A DNA stretch of 6,712 nucleotides from Actinomycetes bacterium (GCA_021793495.1 JAJYSQ010000097.1:1-6712), one strand, 5' to 3'; positions 1-5,904 are shown, counted from the stretch's first letter. Notes: generated by a model from the sequence alone, not told the origin. A program made the numbers and translations.

Positions 1-35
1 GCTGATAGACCGTCGTCGAGCGACGGTCTATCAGC
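1..35. terminator. Perfect 15-bp stem hairpin, possible terminator of an upstream gene
   Basis: Positions 1-15 and 21-35 are exact reverse complements around the 5-base loop TCGAG, where T16 and G20 could also form a wobble pair. The structure starts at base 1, so the stem may be longer outside the window. No T-run follows; the next bases are mixed sequence. A strong hairpin without a U-tract is common at gene ends in high-GC actinobacteria, so a terminator for a gene lying to the left is the simplest reading. The symmetric stem cannot give a direction. A large operator or a mobile-element end is possible, but I see no second copy of the arm in this window. Confidence 0.5.
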
Positions 36-126
36 TGGCATCAGTCGCCGGGAGAAACAGCCGCCGACGGCGCCGGTGATGGCCCCTCTTCTGGTCGGCG
101 TCAAGCGCCGCCAGTGTCGAGGGCTC

Positions 127-471
127 TCACTGATGGGGGTGCCAGGCGACCGCGCCGACAGTTTCGGTGAGCGTCGGCTCGGTGCTCGTGAGGGGTCGTT
201 CGGGTCGGAGTCGGGAGGGCGGGTCCAGCAGTGCACGACGCAGGTCGTGCAGCTGTCGGGTGCCGTCGCTGGTCATGGTGAAGCCGCGCCAGCCGCGGCT
301 CGCGCGAGAACCGTCGTCACGCGCTGGTTCCGCACGCTCGCGGCCGGCGATGACCGCCGCTGCAGACGGGATGTTCCGCGTGGCTGTCGATGTCGCCGGC
401 ACCACATCGTGGGCTCCGGCGGGGTCGGGTTCGCCATCGCGTGTGGCTACCGGTGCTACGTTCGGGATCAT
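127..471 (-). CDS. Doubtful hypothetical protein, 114 aa
   Basis: A minus-strand frame opens with ATG at 471-469 and ends with TGA at 129-127. It is preceded by GGAG (plus-strand 478-481) with a 6-base spacer, which is a reasonable ribosome binding site and the main reason to list it. The frame is open further upstream, to an ATG at 735, but that longer version would overlap the start of the divergent glycosyltransferase gene and is less likely. The protein is polar and has no signal peptide, membrane segment or recognisable motif. The C-terminal half has some amphipathic character around RQLHDLRRALLDP. Third-position GC is about 75% by eye, below its neighbours. It may be a chance frame, a decayed gene or a small lineage-specific protein; I do not recognise it. 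Confidence 0.22.
   Translation of the reverse strand: MIPNVAPVATRDGEPDPAGAHDVVPATSTATRNIPSAAAVIAGRERAEPARDDGSRASRGWRGFTMTSDGTRQLHDLRRALLDPPSRLRPERPLTSTEPTLTETVGAVAWHPHQ
226..255. repeat. Inverted repeat with 8-bp perfect core arms
   Basis: TGCACGAC (232-239) and GTCGTGCA (244-251) are exact reverse complements separated by GCAG. After a 2-base bulge (AG at 230-231), the flanks CAGC (226-229) and GCTG (252-255) also pair. As RNA this gives a strong bulged hairpin on either strand; as DNA it is a dyad suited to a dimeric regulator. It lies about 455 bases left of the TTG start at 710, far for an operator of that gene. If the 127-471 frame is a real gene, the symmetry could be a by-product of its codons. 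Confidence 0.4.
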
Positions 472-709
472 GAGCAGCTCCGTCTCGTTCCGGGAGCTGC
501 GCTCGGACACGACGGACAACGCGTGAAGGCCCTGCTGGACATGTCGTTCTTGGTGGCGACAGGGTCGGGTCGGTCGCTCGGCGAGATGCCGGGCGGCACC
601 GAGACCGAGGTCCTGGTCGTCACCGGGGATCGCGACCACGACACGACCCCCGGTACTGAGGTGATCCACGTCTGAGACCCAAGGCCTCCATCCGGGCGCC
701 GATCGAGCC

Positions 710-1822
710 TTGCGGATCGGGGTCATCGCCTCCATCGCCCACCGGACGCCACCGCGGGACTACGGACCCTGGGAGCAGGTTGCCTCGACGCTGACCGAGG
801 GGCTGGTGGCTCGTGGTCATGACGTCACGCTGTTCGCGACCGGTGACTCGATCACCTCCGCGCACCTGCACGCCGAGGCCCCGACCGGCTACGAGGAGGA
901 CTCGGGTGTCGACGCCCAGGTGTACTCGGGCCTGCATGTCGCCGCCGCCTTCGAGCGGGCCGGGGAGTTCGACGTGCTGTCGAACCAGTTCGACTTCTTG
1001 CCCCTGACCTACAGCCGCCTGGTGGCCACGCCCGTGGTGACGACCATCCACGGGTTCTCCTCCGACCGCATCCTGCCGGTGTACCGCGCGTACGACGACG
1101 TGGCGCGCTACGTCGCGATCAGCGACGCAGACCGGCACCCTGACCTGACCTACGAGGCGACGATCCACCACGGCATCGATCTGGCGGGCTTCACCTTCCG
1201 GCCCGAACCAGGCAGCTACCTGCTCTTCCTGGGTCGCATCCATCCGGACAAGGGTGCGCACCGGGCCATCGAGGTTGCCCGCCAGGCGGGGCTGCCGCTC
1301 GTCCTGGCCGGCATCGTGGCGGACGAGGCGTACTTCCGCGAGCAGGTCCAGCCACATCTGGGCCGGAACGGGGTCACCTACCTCGGTCCGGTCGGCCCGG
1401 CACGGCGCGACACGCTCCTGGGAGGGGCCCTGGCGCTGGTGCACCTGATCAGTTTCGCCGAACCCTTCGGACTGTCCGTGGTCGAGGCACTCGCCACCGG
1501 AACTCCGGTGATCGCGCACCCTCTCGGCTCGTTGCCCGAGATCGTCCGTCACGGCAGGACCGGGTTCCTCGTCGACGACGTCCCCGCCGCCGTCGCCGCG
1601 GCCAACGTCGTCGCTGGGCTGCGCCGCAGGGACTGTCGGGACGACGTCGAGGAGCGCTTCACCGCCCATCGGATGGTGGCTGACTACGCCGACCTGTTCG
1701 CCCGGGTCGTCGCCGCGGCGCCGTACGAGCCGAGCCGGTCCAGCAGCGCCGGGAGGTCCACGAAGGCGAACCGTATCGACGAGTCACTGACCCCATACGG
1801 CAGCAACAGCTGGTCGCCGTAG
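710..1822 (+). CDS. Glycosyltransferase family 4 (GT-B fold), cytoplasmic
   Basis: This 370-residue protein transfers a sugar from an activated donor, most often a nucleotide sugar, with retention of configuration, as GT4 enzymes do. The N-terminal Rossmann domain begins MRIGVIASIA and contains GHDVTLFATGD (36-46) and TTIHGF (111-116). The C-terminal donor domain has FLGRIHPDKG (173-182, with R176 and K181 expected at the donor diphosphate), the EX7E pair E251 and E259 in EPFGLSVVE, GTPVIA (264-269) and TGFLV (284-288). The start is TTG at 710: the frame is blocked by TGA at 662-664, no ATG or GTG lies between, and MRIGVI is the expected family beginning. The ribosome binding site is poor (only GAG close to the start). 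The conserved fold ends near residue 335. The last 35 or so residues look like read-through into the antisense strand of the convergent GH130 gene. Donor and acceptor are unknown; a role with the facing operon is inferred from position. Confidence 0.93.
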   Translation: MRIGVIASIAHRTPPRDYGPWEQVASTLTEGLVARGHDVTLFATGDSITSAHLHAEAPTGYEEDSGVDAQVYSGLHVAAAFERAGEFDVLSNQFDFLPLTYSRLVATPVVTTIHGFSSDRILPVYRAYDDVARYVAISDADRHPDLTYEATIHHGIDLAGFTFRPEPGSYLLFLGRIHPDKGAHRAIEVARQAGLPLVLAGIVADEAYFREQVQPHLGRNGVTYLGPVGPARRDTLLGGALALVHLISFAEPFGLSVVEALATGTPVIAHPLGSLPEIVRHGRTGFLVDDVPAAVAAANVVAGLRRRDCRDDVEERFTAHRMVADYADLFARVVAAAPYEPSRSSSAGRSTKANRIDESLTPYGSNSWSP

Positions 1823-3201
1823 CGGAGCGCGCCGCACGAGTAGACCACGTTGGGCACGTACCCATCCCGCTCGTCGCGTTGCGGGCGCATCAGAGGTTCG
1901 CGCAGCGAACCGAGCACGTGGCTCGGGTCGTCGAGGTCGAGCAGCATGGCCCCGAGGGAGTACTCGCGCATGGGGCCGACAGCGTGGGTGAGGACCAGCC
2001 AGCCCGACGTGGTCTCGATCGGTGAGCCGGCGTTGCCCAGCTGGATGAGCTCCCATGGCTGTTCCGGGGCGTACAAGGTTGTGGGACTTCCCCAGGCCAG
2101 ACCGTCGGCCGAGGTGGCGATCGCGTTGCTCTCGCGGTCCCAGCGCGACAGGGCGACGTAACGGCCGTGCACCTTGCGAGGGAACAACGCCATCCCCTTG
2201 TTCGCTGCCGCGGGGCCTGAGAGCTGGCTGATCCGGAAGTATTGGAAGTCCACCGTCTCGATCAGCTGCGGTGCTATCTGGTCGCCGTCGAAAGCCGTGT
2301 AGGTCGCGTAGTACGTGACACGGTTGTCGTCCGCGGCGAAGCGCACGAACCGCGCGTCCTCGATGCCATGGGACTCCGAGGGTGCGTGCGGTGCCAGGAT
2401 CCGTTCCGACAGCGGCGATTCCGCGTCGAAGTCGACCTCGTAGTTGCACGCCGCGATGCGCCGTGCCAGCTCGGCGGTGCGCGCACCGCCGCGTCGGGTG
2501 ATGCGCTGGCCGGCCAGCGCCGCCAGTGCTGCCTCCAGCGCCTGGTGGTCGAAGTGCCGAGACAACCGGCCCAGCAGGAACGAGGAGTTCTCCCCGTCGG
2601 GGCCTTCCTGGGCGAGCCTGCTCCGAAACAATTCGCGGTCGTAGGTCGTGGGGTGGTGCGCACCGGCGTCGAGAAACCTCCCCGGGGCGTCGACCCGCAG
2701 CTTGTGGCCCGGGCCCACCACCCCCGTGCGGAACTCGAGGCTCGAGATGTGACCCTCGCCGACGGCTCGCAGGCTCAGCACGAAACGGACTGCTCCGGGC
2801 TCCAGCCCGGTCTGGTCGGGGTGCGCGACCACCGAAGGGTTGAACAGCGCGGCGGCCTCGACCGAGTACTCGTTCGTGAAGCAGGCCCCGATGAGCAGAC
2901 GCCGATCGTCCGAGAGCGTCACCCCACCCGTCACCCGGTGCGCGACCTGTTCGTAGTGCGACTGCAGGATCGTGCGGATGTCCCGATGCCGCCCGGCGTA
3001 TCGCGCCGCCACCGATCCGACGGTGATGGCCACCGACTCCTCCGGCAGGGCGAGGACGCGGTGCAGCACACCGGAGGCACGGGACTCGCGGTCCCGGGCT
3101 AGCTCCTGGCCCGGGACGAAGAGCCGAGCCAGCACGCGGGACGGGTCGGGAGCCAGCCGCAGGTCGGTGCGGGTGATCAACGGCCGGCTGGCGGGGGTCA
3201 C
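1684..3201 (-). CDS. GH130-family mannoside phosphorylase or hydrolase, long form
   Basis: This 505-residue protein looks like the long form of glycoside hydrolase family 130 (five-bladed beta-propeller), longer than the classical enzymes of about 330-400 residues. Known members cleave beta-mannosides with inversion, either by phosphorolysis to mannose 1-phosphate or by hydrolysis. Recognisable parts are LFNPSVVAHPD (119-129), GEGHISSLEFRTG (148-160), GIEDARFVRF (279-288, the ED-x-R block that I associate with the catalytic Asp), KGMALFPRKVHGRYVALSR (335-353), GSPIETTSGWLVLTHAVG (392-409), YVPNVVYSCG (448-457) and a closing helix VDLPALLDRL (481-490). There is no signal peptide, so it is probably cytoplasmic. 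The start is GTG at 3201, inside a GTGA overlap with the preceding gene and without a good ribosome binding site, so reinitiation is likely. Its last 46 or so codons are antisense to the end of the GT4 gene. Phosphorylase against hydrolase cannot be settled by eye. Confidence 0.85.
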   Translation of the reverse strand: MTPASRPLITRTDLRLAPDPSRVLARLFVPGQELARDRESRASGVLHRVLALPEESVAITVGSVAARYAGRHRDIRTILQSHYEQVAHRVTGGVTLSDDRRLLIGACFTNEYSVEAAALFNPSVVAHPDQTGLEPGAVRFVLSLRAVGEGHISSLEFRTGVVGPGHKLRVDAPGRFLDAGAHHPTTYDRELFRSRLAQEGPDGENSSFLLGRLSRHFDHQALEAALAALAGQRITRRGGARTAELARRIAACNYEVDFDAESPLSERILAPHAPSESHGIEDARFVRFAADDNRVTYYATYTAFDGDQIAPQLIETVDFQYFRISQLSGPAAANKGMALFPRKVHGRYVALSRWDRESNAIATSADGLAWGSPTTLYAPEQPWELIQLGNAGSPIETTSGWLVLTHAVGPMREYSLGAMLLDLDDPSHVLGSLREPLMRPQRDERDGYVPNVVYSCGALRYGDQLLLPYGVSDSSIRFAFVDLPALLDRLGSYGAAATTRANRSA

Positions 3202-4220
3202 CGGCTCAGCACCGGAAGCCGGCGTCCCTGCTGCAACGTCGACAGCACGGCCAGGGTCGACTCGGCACCCTGGTTCTCGTTGCGCCCGTGACGTTCCAGG
3301 CCGTCGCAGCCGCCACCGCTCACCGAGTCGTACAGGGACGTGCCGGCGTCGTTAAGGCCGAGGAACCACGCGACGGCCAGCTCGAGCCCGTCGGCCCACC
3401 GGGGGTCCGCGGTGATCGCATAGGCTCGTGCGCAGGCGTCGGCCAGGGCCGCGACCTCGATCGGCTGCTGGTCGAACCCCGGAGCGGTGTCGCCGGGGCC
3501 TCGGCCCCCGACGGGGGTGACGGACAGGTGCCCGTCACGGGTCTCGAGGTCGAGCAACCACCCCAACAGTGCCAGGCCGTCCGCCCGCAGCGAATCGTCG
3601 TCCAACGCAGCACCAGCGGCCAGGAGGACCTCGGGCAGCAGCGCGTTCGCATAGGTCAGGCGGTCCTCGGGCCACGGCCAGGCGTGCGACACGCGCGGCC
3701 GGCCGATCCGGTGGGCCGCGGCAGCCAGCAGCGAGCGTGCCTCGGGGTGGTCGGGGAGAACATGAAGAACCGCCGCGGCGCCGAGAGCGGCGAACGCCAT
3801 GGGACGCGACCAGGGTGACCGTCTGCGCGCACCGACGGTGAAGGCGTCGAGAGCCAGCTGGCCAGACGGGGAGTCCGGGCGAGCCGACGCATGCTCACCG
3901 AGCCCCCAGAGCGCACGTCCCCAGCAGTCCTCGACGCTCGGCTGGTCGTGCCAGCGCCGGTCGGTACCGAACCGGTTGTGGAACCGCCCGTCGTCGGCCT
4001 GCGCGGCCAGCAGGAACGACAGGTACACCTCGGCCAGCCCGTGCAGCGGCGAGCTCCCTGCGGGATCGGCCTCGCGGCCCACCACCACGAGGGCGCGAGC
4101 GACGTCGTCCACGCAGTAGCCACCGTCGCGTCGGGGTACGACGCCTCGGGCGTGCTCGAACAGCCCGTTGTCGTCGGTGAGCCGGCGCAGGTGGGTGAAG
4201 GAGGGGGCGGGTGGCCTCAC
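3198..4220 (-). CDS. Six-hairpin glycosidase-like protein of unknown activity
   Basis: A 340-residue protein made mainly of helices, with the repeated pattern of an (alpha/alpha)6 barrel. The strongest conserved-looking blocks are GLFEHARGVVPRRDGGYCVDD (19-39), HNRFGTDRRWHDQPSVEDCW (81-100), WPWPEDRLTYANALLPE (181-197), GFDQQPIEVAALADAC (248-263) and HGRNENQGAESTLAVL (311-326). Acidic residues D38/D39, E97/D98, E185/D186, E255 and E316/E320 are candidate catalytic or sugar-binding positions. From memory, this domain is often found fused behind a GT4 domain like the one encoded just upstream and is then labelled simply glycosyltransferase; here the two are separate. It has no signal peptide or membrane segment. 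The start is GTG at 4220, within a GTGA overlap with the stop of the GT4 gene, so translation is probably coupled. It shares a further GTGA overlap with the GH130 gene. Its reaction is unknown; trimming or processing of the glycan made by its partner is inferred. Confidence 0.8.
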   Translation of the reverse strand: MRPPAPSFTHLRRLTDDNGLFEHARGVVPRRDGGYCVDDVARALVVVGREADPAGSSPLHGLAEVYLSFLLAAQADDGRFHNRFGTDRRWHDQPSVEDCWGRALWGLGEHASARPDSPSGQLALDAFTVGARRRSPWSRPMAFAALGAAAVLHVLPDHPEARSLLAAAAHRIGRPRVSHAWPWPEDRLTYANALLPEVLLAAGAALDDDSLRADGLALLGWLLDLETRDGHLSVTPVGGRGPGDTAPGFDQQPIEVAALADACARAYAITADPRWADGLELAVAWFLGLNDAGTSLYDSVSGGGCDGLERHGRNENQGAESTLAVLSTLQQGRRLPVLSR

Positions 4221-5347
4221 GAGGCGGCCACGAGCCCGGCGGCGACCAGGCTCGCGGCCAGCGACCGATAGCGCTGCGCGACCGCCTCCCAGACCAGCGC
4301 GGGAGCCTGCCTGGCGGCGCGGCTGGCCATCTGGTCGGCGAGCCCGGGCTCGGTCAGCACCCGGCGCAGCGCCGAGGCCAGGGCCTCTGGGTCTCGCTGC
4401 TCCACGATCAGGCCCGATCCGCCGGCCAACAGCTCCACGGCGTGCGGGAACGCCGTCGCGACGACGGGTCGGCCCGCGGCCACCGCCTCGATGAGGACGC
4501 CCGAGGTGACCTGGTCCGGGGAGTCGTACGGCAGCAGCACCACGTCCGCGCGTTCCACCAGGTCGGCAAGCTCGGACAGCCCGAGGTAGCTGGCGTCGAT
4601 CTGCACGAGGTCGGCTACTCCGCGCTCGCGTACGCGCACGGCGAGGCTGCGCCGGTACTCCTCCCCGTCACGTTCGAGCACCTTGGGGTGAGTCTTGCCG
4701 ACGACCAGGTAGCGGGGGGAGAGGTCGCGCAGGCCCACCATGGCGTCGATCGCCCACTCGATGCCCTTGCCAGGGCCGAGCAGCCCCCAGGTGAGCACGA
4801 GCGGTCGGGGGCTCGCGGTTCGCGGGGCCCGGACCCGGCGGTGGTCGATCGCCCCATGGGGGATCACGGTGAGGTGCGTCGGGTCCACCCCGTACTGCTC
4901 CACCAGCCGGTGCCGCGCCGTCTCGGCCATGGTCACGACGGCATCGGCCGCGTTGACCAGCCCCTGCAGGATCTGCCGTTGCCGCGGGGTCGGATCCAGC
5001 AGCACGGTGTGCAGGACCACGATCGTGGGCACGGTGAGGGCCTCGACGATCTCCAGGATGTCGGCGCCATCCGGTCCGCCGTAGATGCCGTACTCGTGCT
5101 GCACGATCACGGCGTCATAGTTGTTCAGGGTGACCACGGCGGCGGCGGCGCTGACCCGGGAACCGTTCATCAGCTCGGCGACGACTTCTCGTCCCGCCTG
5201 TCCCTCGGCATGGCCGTCCAGCACCCTGACCACTCCGACGTGGCCCGGCGCACGGCGCAGCTGCTCGTACAGGGCCGCAGTGAACGTGGCCAGCCCGCAC
5301 TGTGTCGGCGGGTAGGTGCTCAGCAAAGCAATGGTGGTTCGGCTCAT
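4217..5347 (-). CDS. Glycosyltransferase family 4, first gene of the operon
   Basis: This 376-residue GT-B enzyme has the N-terminal signature YPPTQCGLATFT (12-23), QHEYGIYGG (83-91), IPHG (162-165), the donor-domain entry GLLGPGKG (188-195), GKTHPKVLERDGEEYR (217-232) and DQVTSGVLIEAVAAGRPVVAT (278-298). In the EX7E position the first Glu is Gln (Q279) and the second is E287. I believe this is normal for the subfamily whose members often carry a C-terminal six-hairpin domain. The start is ATG at 5347-5345, with GGAG (plus-strand 5355-5358) 7 bases upstream, a good ribosome binding site. It is the only gene of the operon with one. The TGA stop overlaps the GTG of the next gene. No export signal is seen. 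Transfer of a sugar, possibly mannose, to a cytoplasmic acceptor is inferred from the GH130 neighbour; the donor is not determined. Confidence 0.93.
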   Translation of the reverse strand: MSRTTIALLSTYPPTQCGLATFTAALYEQLRRAPGHVGVVRVLDGHAEGQAGREVVAELMNGSRVSAAAAVVTLNNYDAVIVQHEYGIYGGPDGADILEIVEALTVPTIVVLHTVLLDPTPRQRQILQGLVNAADAVVTMAETARHRLVEQYGVDPTHLTVIPHGAIDHRRVRAPRTASPRPLVLTWGLLGPGKGIEWAIDAMVGLRDLSPRYLVVGKTHPKVLERDGEEYRRSLAVRVRERGVADLVQIDASYLGLSELADLVERADVVLLPYDSPDQVTSGVLIEAVAAGRPVVATAFPHAVELLAGGSGLIVEQRDPEALASALRRVLTEPGLADQMASRAARQAPALVWEAVAQRYRSLAASLVAAGLVAAS

Positions 5348-5354
5348 CGGTGAT

Positions 5355-5373
5355 CTCCATGGTCGGAATGGAG
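5355..5373 (-). promoter_or_regulatory. Small hairpin covering the operon ribosome binding site
   Basis: CTCCAT (5355-5360) and ATGGAG (5368-5373) are exact reverse complements with a 7-base loop. In the minus-strand mRNA the downstream arm contains the GGAG that serves the ATG at 5347. If the hairpin forms, it would hide the ribosome binding site of the first operon gene. The stem is only 6 bp, so stability is modest and chance occurrence is possible. The same dyad could instead be a DNA operator. Confidence 0.3.
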
Positions 5374-5441
5374 CAGCGCGCGGGGCACCGCGTCAGCCGA
5401 TGGGTCCCTCATCACGGGGAAGACAGCACAGGACAGAGCGA

Positions 5442-5452
5442 GGCATCATGCC
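5442..5452. promoter_or_regulatory. 11-bp palindrome, possible operator of the sugar operon
   Basis: GGCATCATGCC is a perfect palindrome around a central base, about 95 bases upstream of the operon's ATG at 5347. Its position suits a regulator-binding dyad near the minus-strand promoter. I could not place a convincing -35/-10 pair next to it, so this is only a candidate. Confidence 0.2.
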
Positions 5453-5529
5453 AGCTGCGAGGGGTCGTCGAGCGAGCATTCCTACAGGTGATCCGGAAAG
5501 GGCAACCACTGCCTTCGGGTTTCTGGTCG

Positions 5530-5564
5530 GTCGACTCCGCACCGTGCGGTGCCCGGTCGTCGAC
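5530..5564. repeat. Imperfect stem-loop in the divergent spacer
   Basis: The inner arms GCACCG (5539-5544) and CGGTGC (5547-5552) form a 14-base palindrome. They lie between two GTCGAC copies (5530-5535 and 5559-5564), which are self-complementary and can pair with each other across the structure. The result is a two-part stem with an asymmetric internal loop. No T-run follows on either strand. It could be a transcription end, a binding site or simply GC-rich chance pairing. Confidence 0.3.
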
Positions 5565-5775
5565 ATCTCTGCCGCTGCGAGAGCCATGTCACGATGGCCG
5601 TTCGCGGTCAGAGATCCGCGGACGTCAGAAATAACGGACGTGGACCCACTGGCTCAACCAGCCCTCAGGGTAACACGGTGCCAACCCCATCCGAGGGTCA
5701 GCGTCCGCCACCTCGACCAGTGCGCGAGCAGCCAAGCGTGCACCTCGGGGACGCGCCGGTCTACCGGGTTCAGGT

Positions 5776-5792
5776 CCGTCGGTGTCCGACGG
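5776..5792. repeat. Short perfect hairpin, 7-bp stem and 3-base loop
   Basis: CCGTCGG (5776-5782) and CCGACGG (5786-5792) pair around TGT. The hairpin lies about 55 bases left of the NRAMP iron box and is followed by another GC palindrome (CCGGCGCCGG). No T-run is present. It may be a weak terminator or regulatory dyad, with no further evidence. Confidence 0.3.
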
Positions 5793-5839
5793 CCGGGTGC
5801 CGGCGCCGGGGATGCGAGCGGCCGGCCACCGAACAAGCC

Positions 5840-5868
5840 ATGGCAAAGAGGACAGGCTAACCTAACGT
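5840..5868 (+). promoter_or_regulatory. Candidate sigma-A-type promoter of the NRAMP gene
   Basis: ATGGCA (5840-5845) matches the -35 consensus TTGACA at 4 of 6 positions. TAACGT (5863-5868) fits the loose actinobacterial -10 pattern TAnnnT. The spacer is 17 bases. Transcription would start near 5875, giving a leader of about 30 bases before the GTG at 5905. Each element is weak alone; the spacing and the overlap with the iron box raise the likelihood. Confidence 0.4.
5847..5865 (+). promoter_or_regulatory. DtxR/IdeR-type iron box upstream of the NRAMP gene
   Basis: AGAGGACAGGCTAACCTAA matches the 19-bp IdeR consensus TTAGGTTAGGCTAACCTAA at 15 of 19 positions, including an unbroken 12-base identity over the right part (5854-5865). 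The left half keeps only AGG. It lies 39 bases before the GTG start of the transporter gene and fills the space between the proposed -35 and -10 elements. That is the expected place for a DtxR-family repressor that, when loaded with Fe(II) or Mn(II), blocks RNA polymerase. Inferred effect: the transporter is expressed when the metal is scarce. A MntR-type regulator of the same family could also use it. Confidence 0.72.
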
Positions 5869-5904
5869 TCTGATCTGACCACCTCACCATCGTCAGGAGC
5901 AGCG

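Larger units (their letters stand above)
36..709. other. Stretch without a recognisable gene, left of the first glycosyltransferase
   Basis: About 670 bases with open frames on both strands (plus 76-675 and minus 735-127). Neither translation resembles a family I know. Both are rich in Arg, Ser and Gly. By eye, third-position GC in these frames is about three quarters, lower than in the certain genes of the window, which favours non-coding or decayed sequence. The stretch contains the inverted repeat at 226-255, the 10-bp palindrome AGCCGCGGCT at 291-300, and loose 7-bp arms at 622-628 and 648-654. It must hold the promoter of the TTG-start gene at 710 unless that gene is read from further left, but I found no convincing -35/-10 pair. 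Confidence 0.5.
5348..5904. other. Divergent intergenic spacer between the sugar operon and the NRAMP gene
   Basis: This 557-base spacer separates two divergent units and must contain both promoters. Frames cross it on both strands, but none has a recognisable product, and the base composition looks a little less GC-rich than the flanking genes. It contains a hairpin over the operon's ribosome binding site (5355-5373), an 11-bp palindrome (5442-5452), an imperfect stem-loop (5530-5564), a 7-bp direct repeat CGGACGT (5619-5625 and 5635-5641), a hairpin (5776-5792) and a promoter with iron box next to the NRAMP gene. No tRNA, riboswitch or small gene could be supported. A decayed gene cannot be excluded on the minus strand around 5625-5850. 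Confidence 0.6.

Noticed and set aside
76..675. 199-residue plus-strand open frame in the left stretch
   Set aside because: No ribosome binding site before the GTG/ATG at 76-81, reduced third-position GC and no recognisable motif; not listed as a gene.
620..1669. 349-residue minus-strand open frame across the first GT4 gene
   Set aside because: Antisense shadow of a clear GT4 gene; its translation has low-complexity GDG/VRV character and no recognisable domain.
2242..3102. 286-residue plus-strand open frame inside the GH130 gene
   Set aside because: Antisense to conserved GH130 motifs and without features of its own.
4211..5353. 380-residue plus-strand open frame covering almost the whole operon GT4 gene
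   Set aside because: It lies fully antisense to a clear GT4 gene, is rich in His, Gly, Arg and Gln without motifs, and is the usual mirror frame of high-GC coding sequence.
5619..5641. Direct repeat CGGACGT twice, 16 bases apart
   Set aside because: Only 7 bases long and two copies; expected by chance at this GC content, and not a CRISPR or iteron array.
5762..5783. T-arm-like GGGTTCAGGTCC suggesting a tRNA
   Set aside because: The bases flanking the seven-base loop do not form the 5-bp T-stem, and no acceptor or anticodon stem can be built around it.
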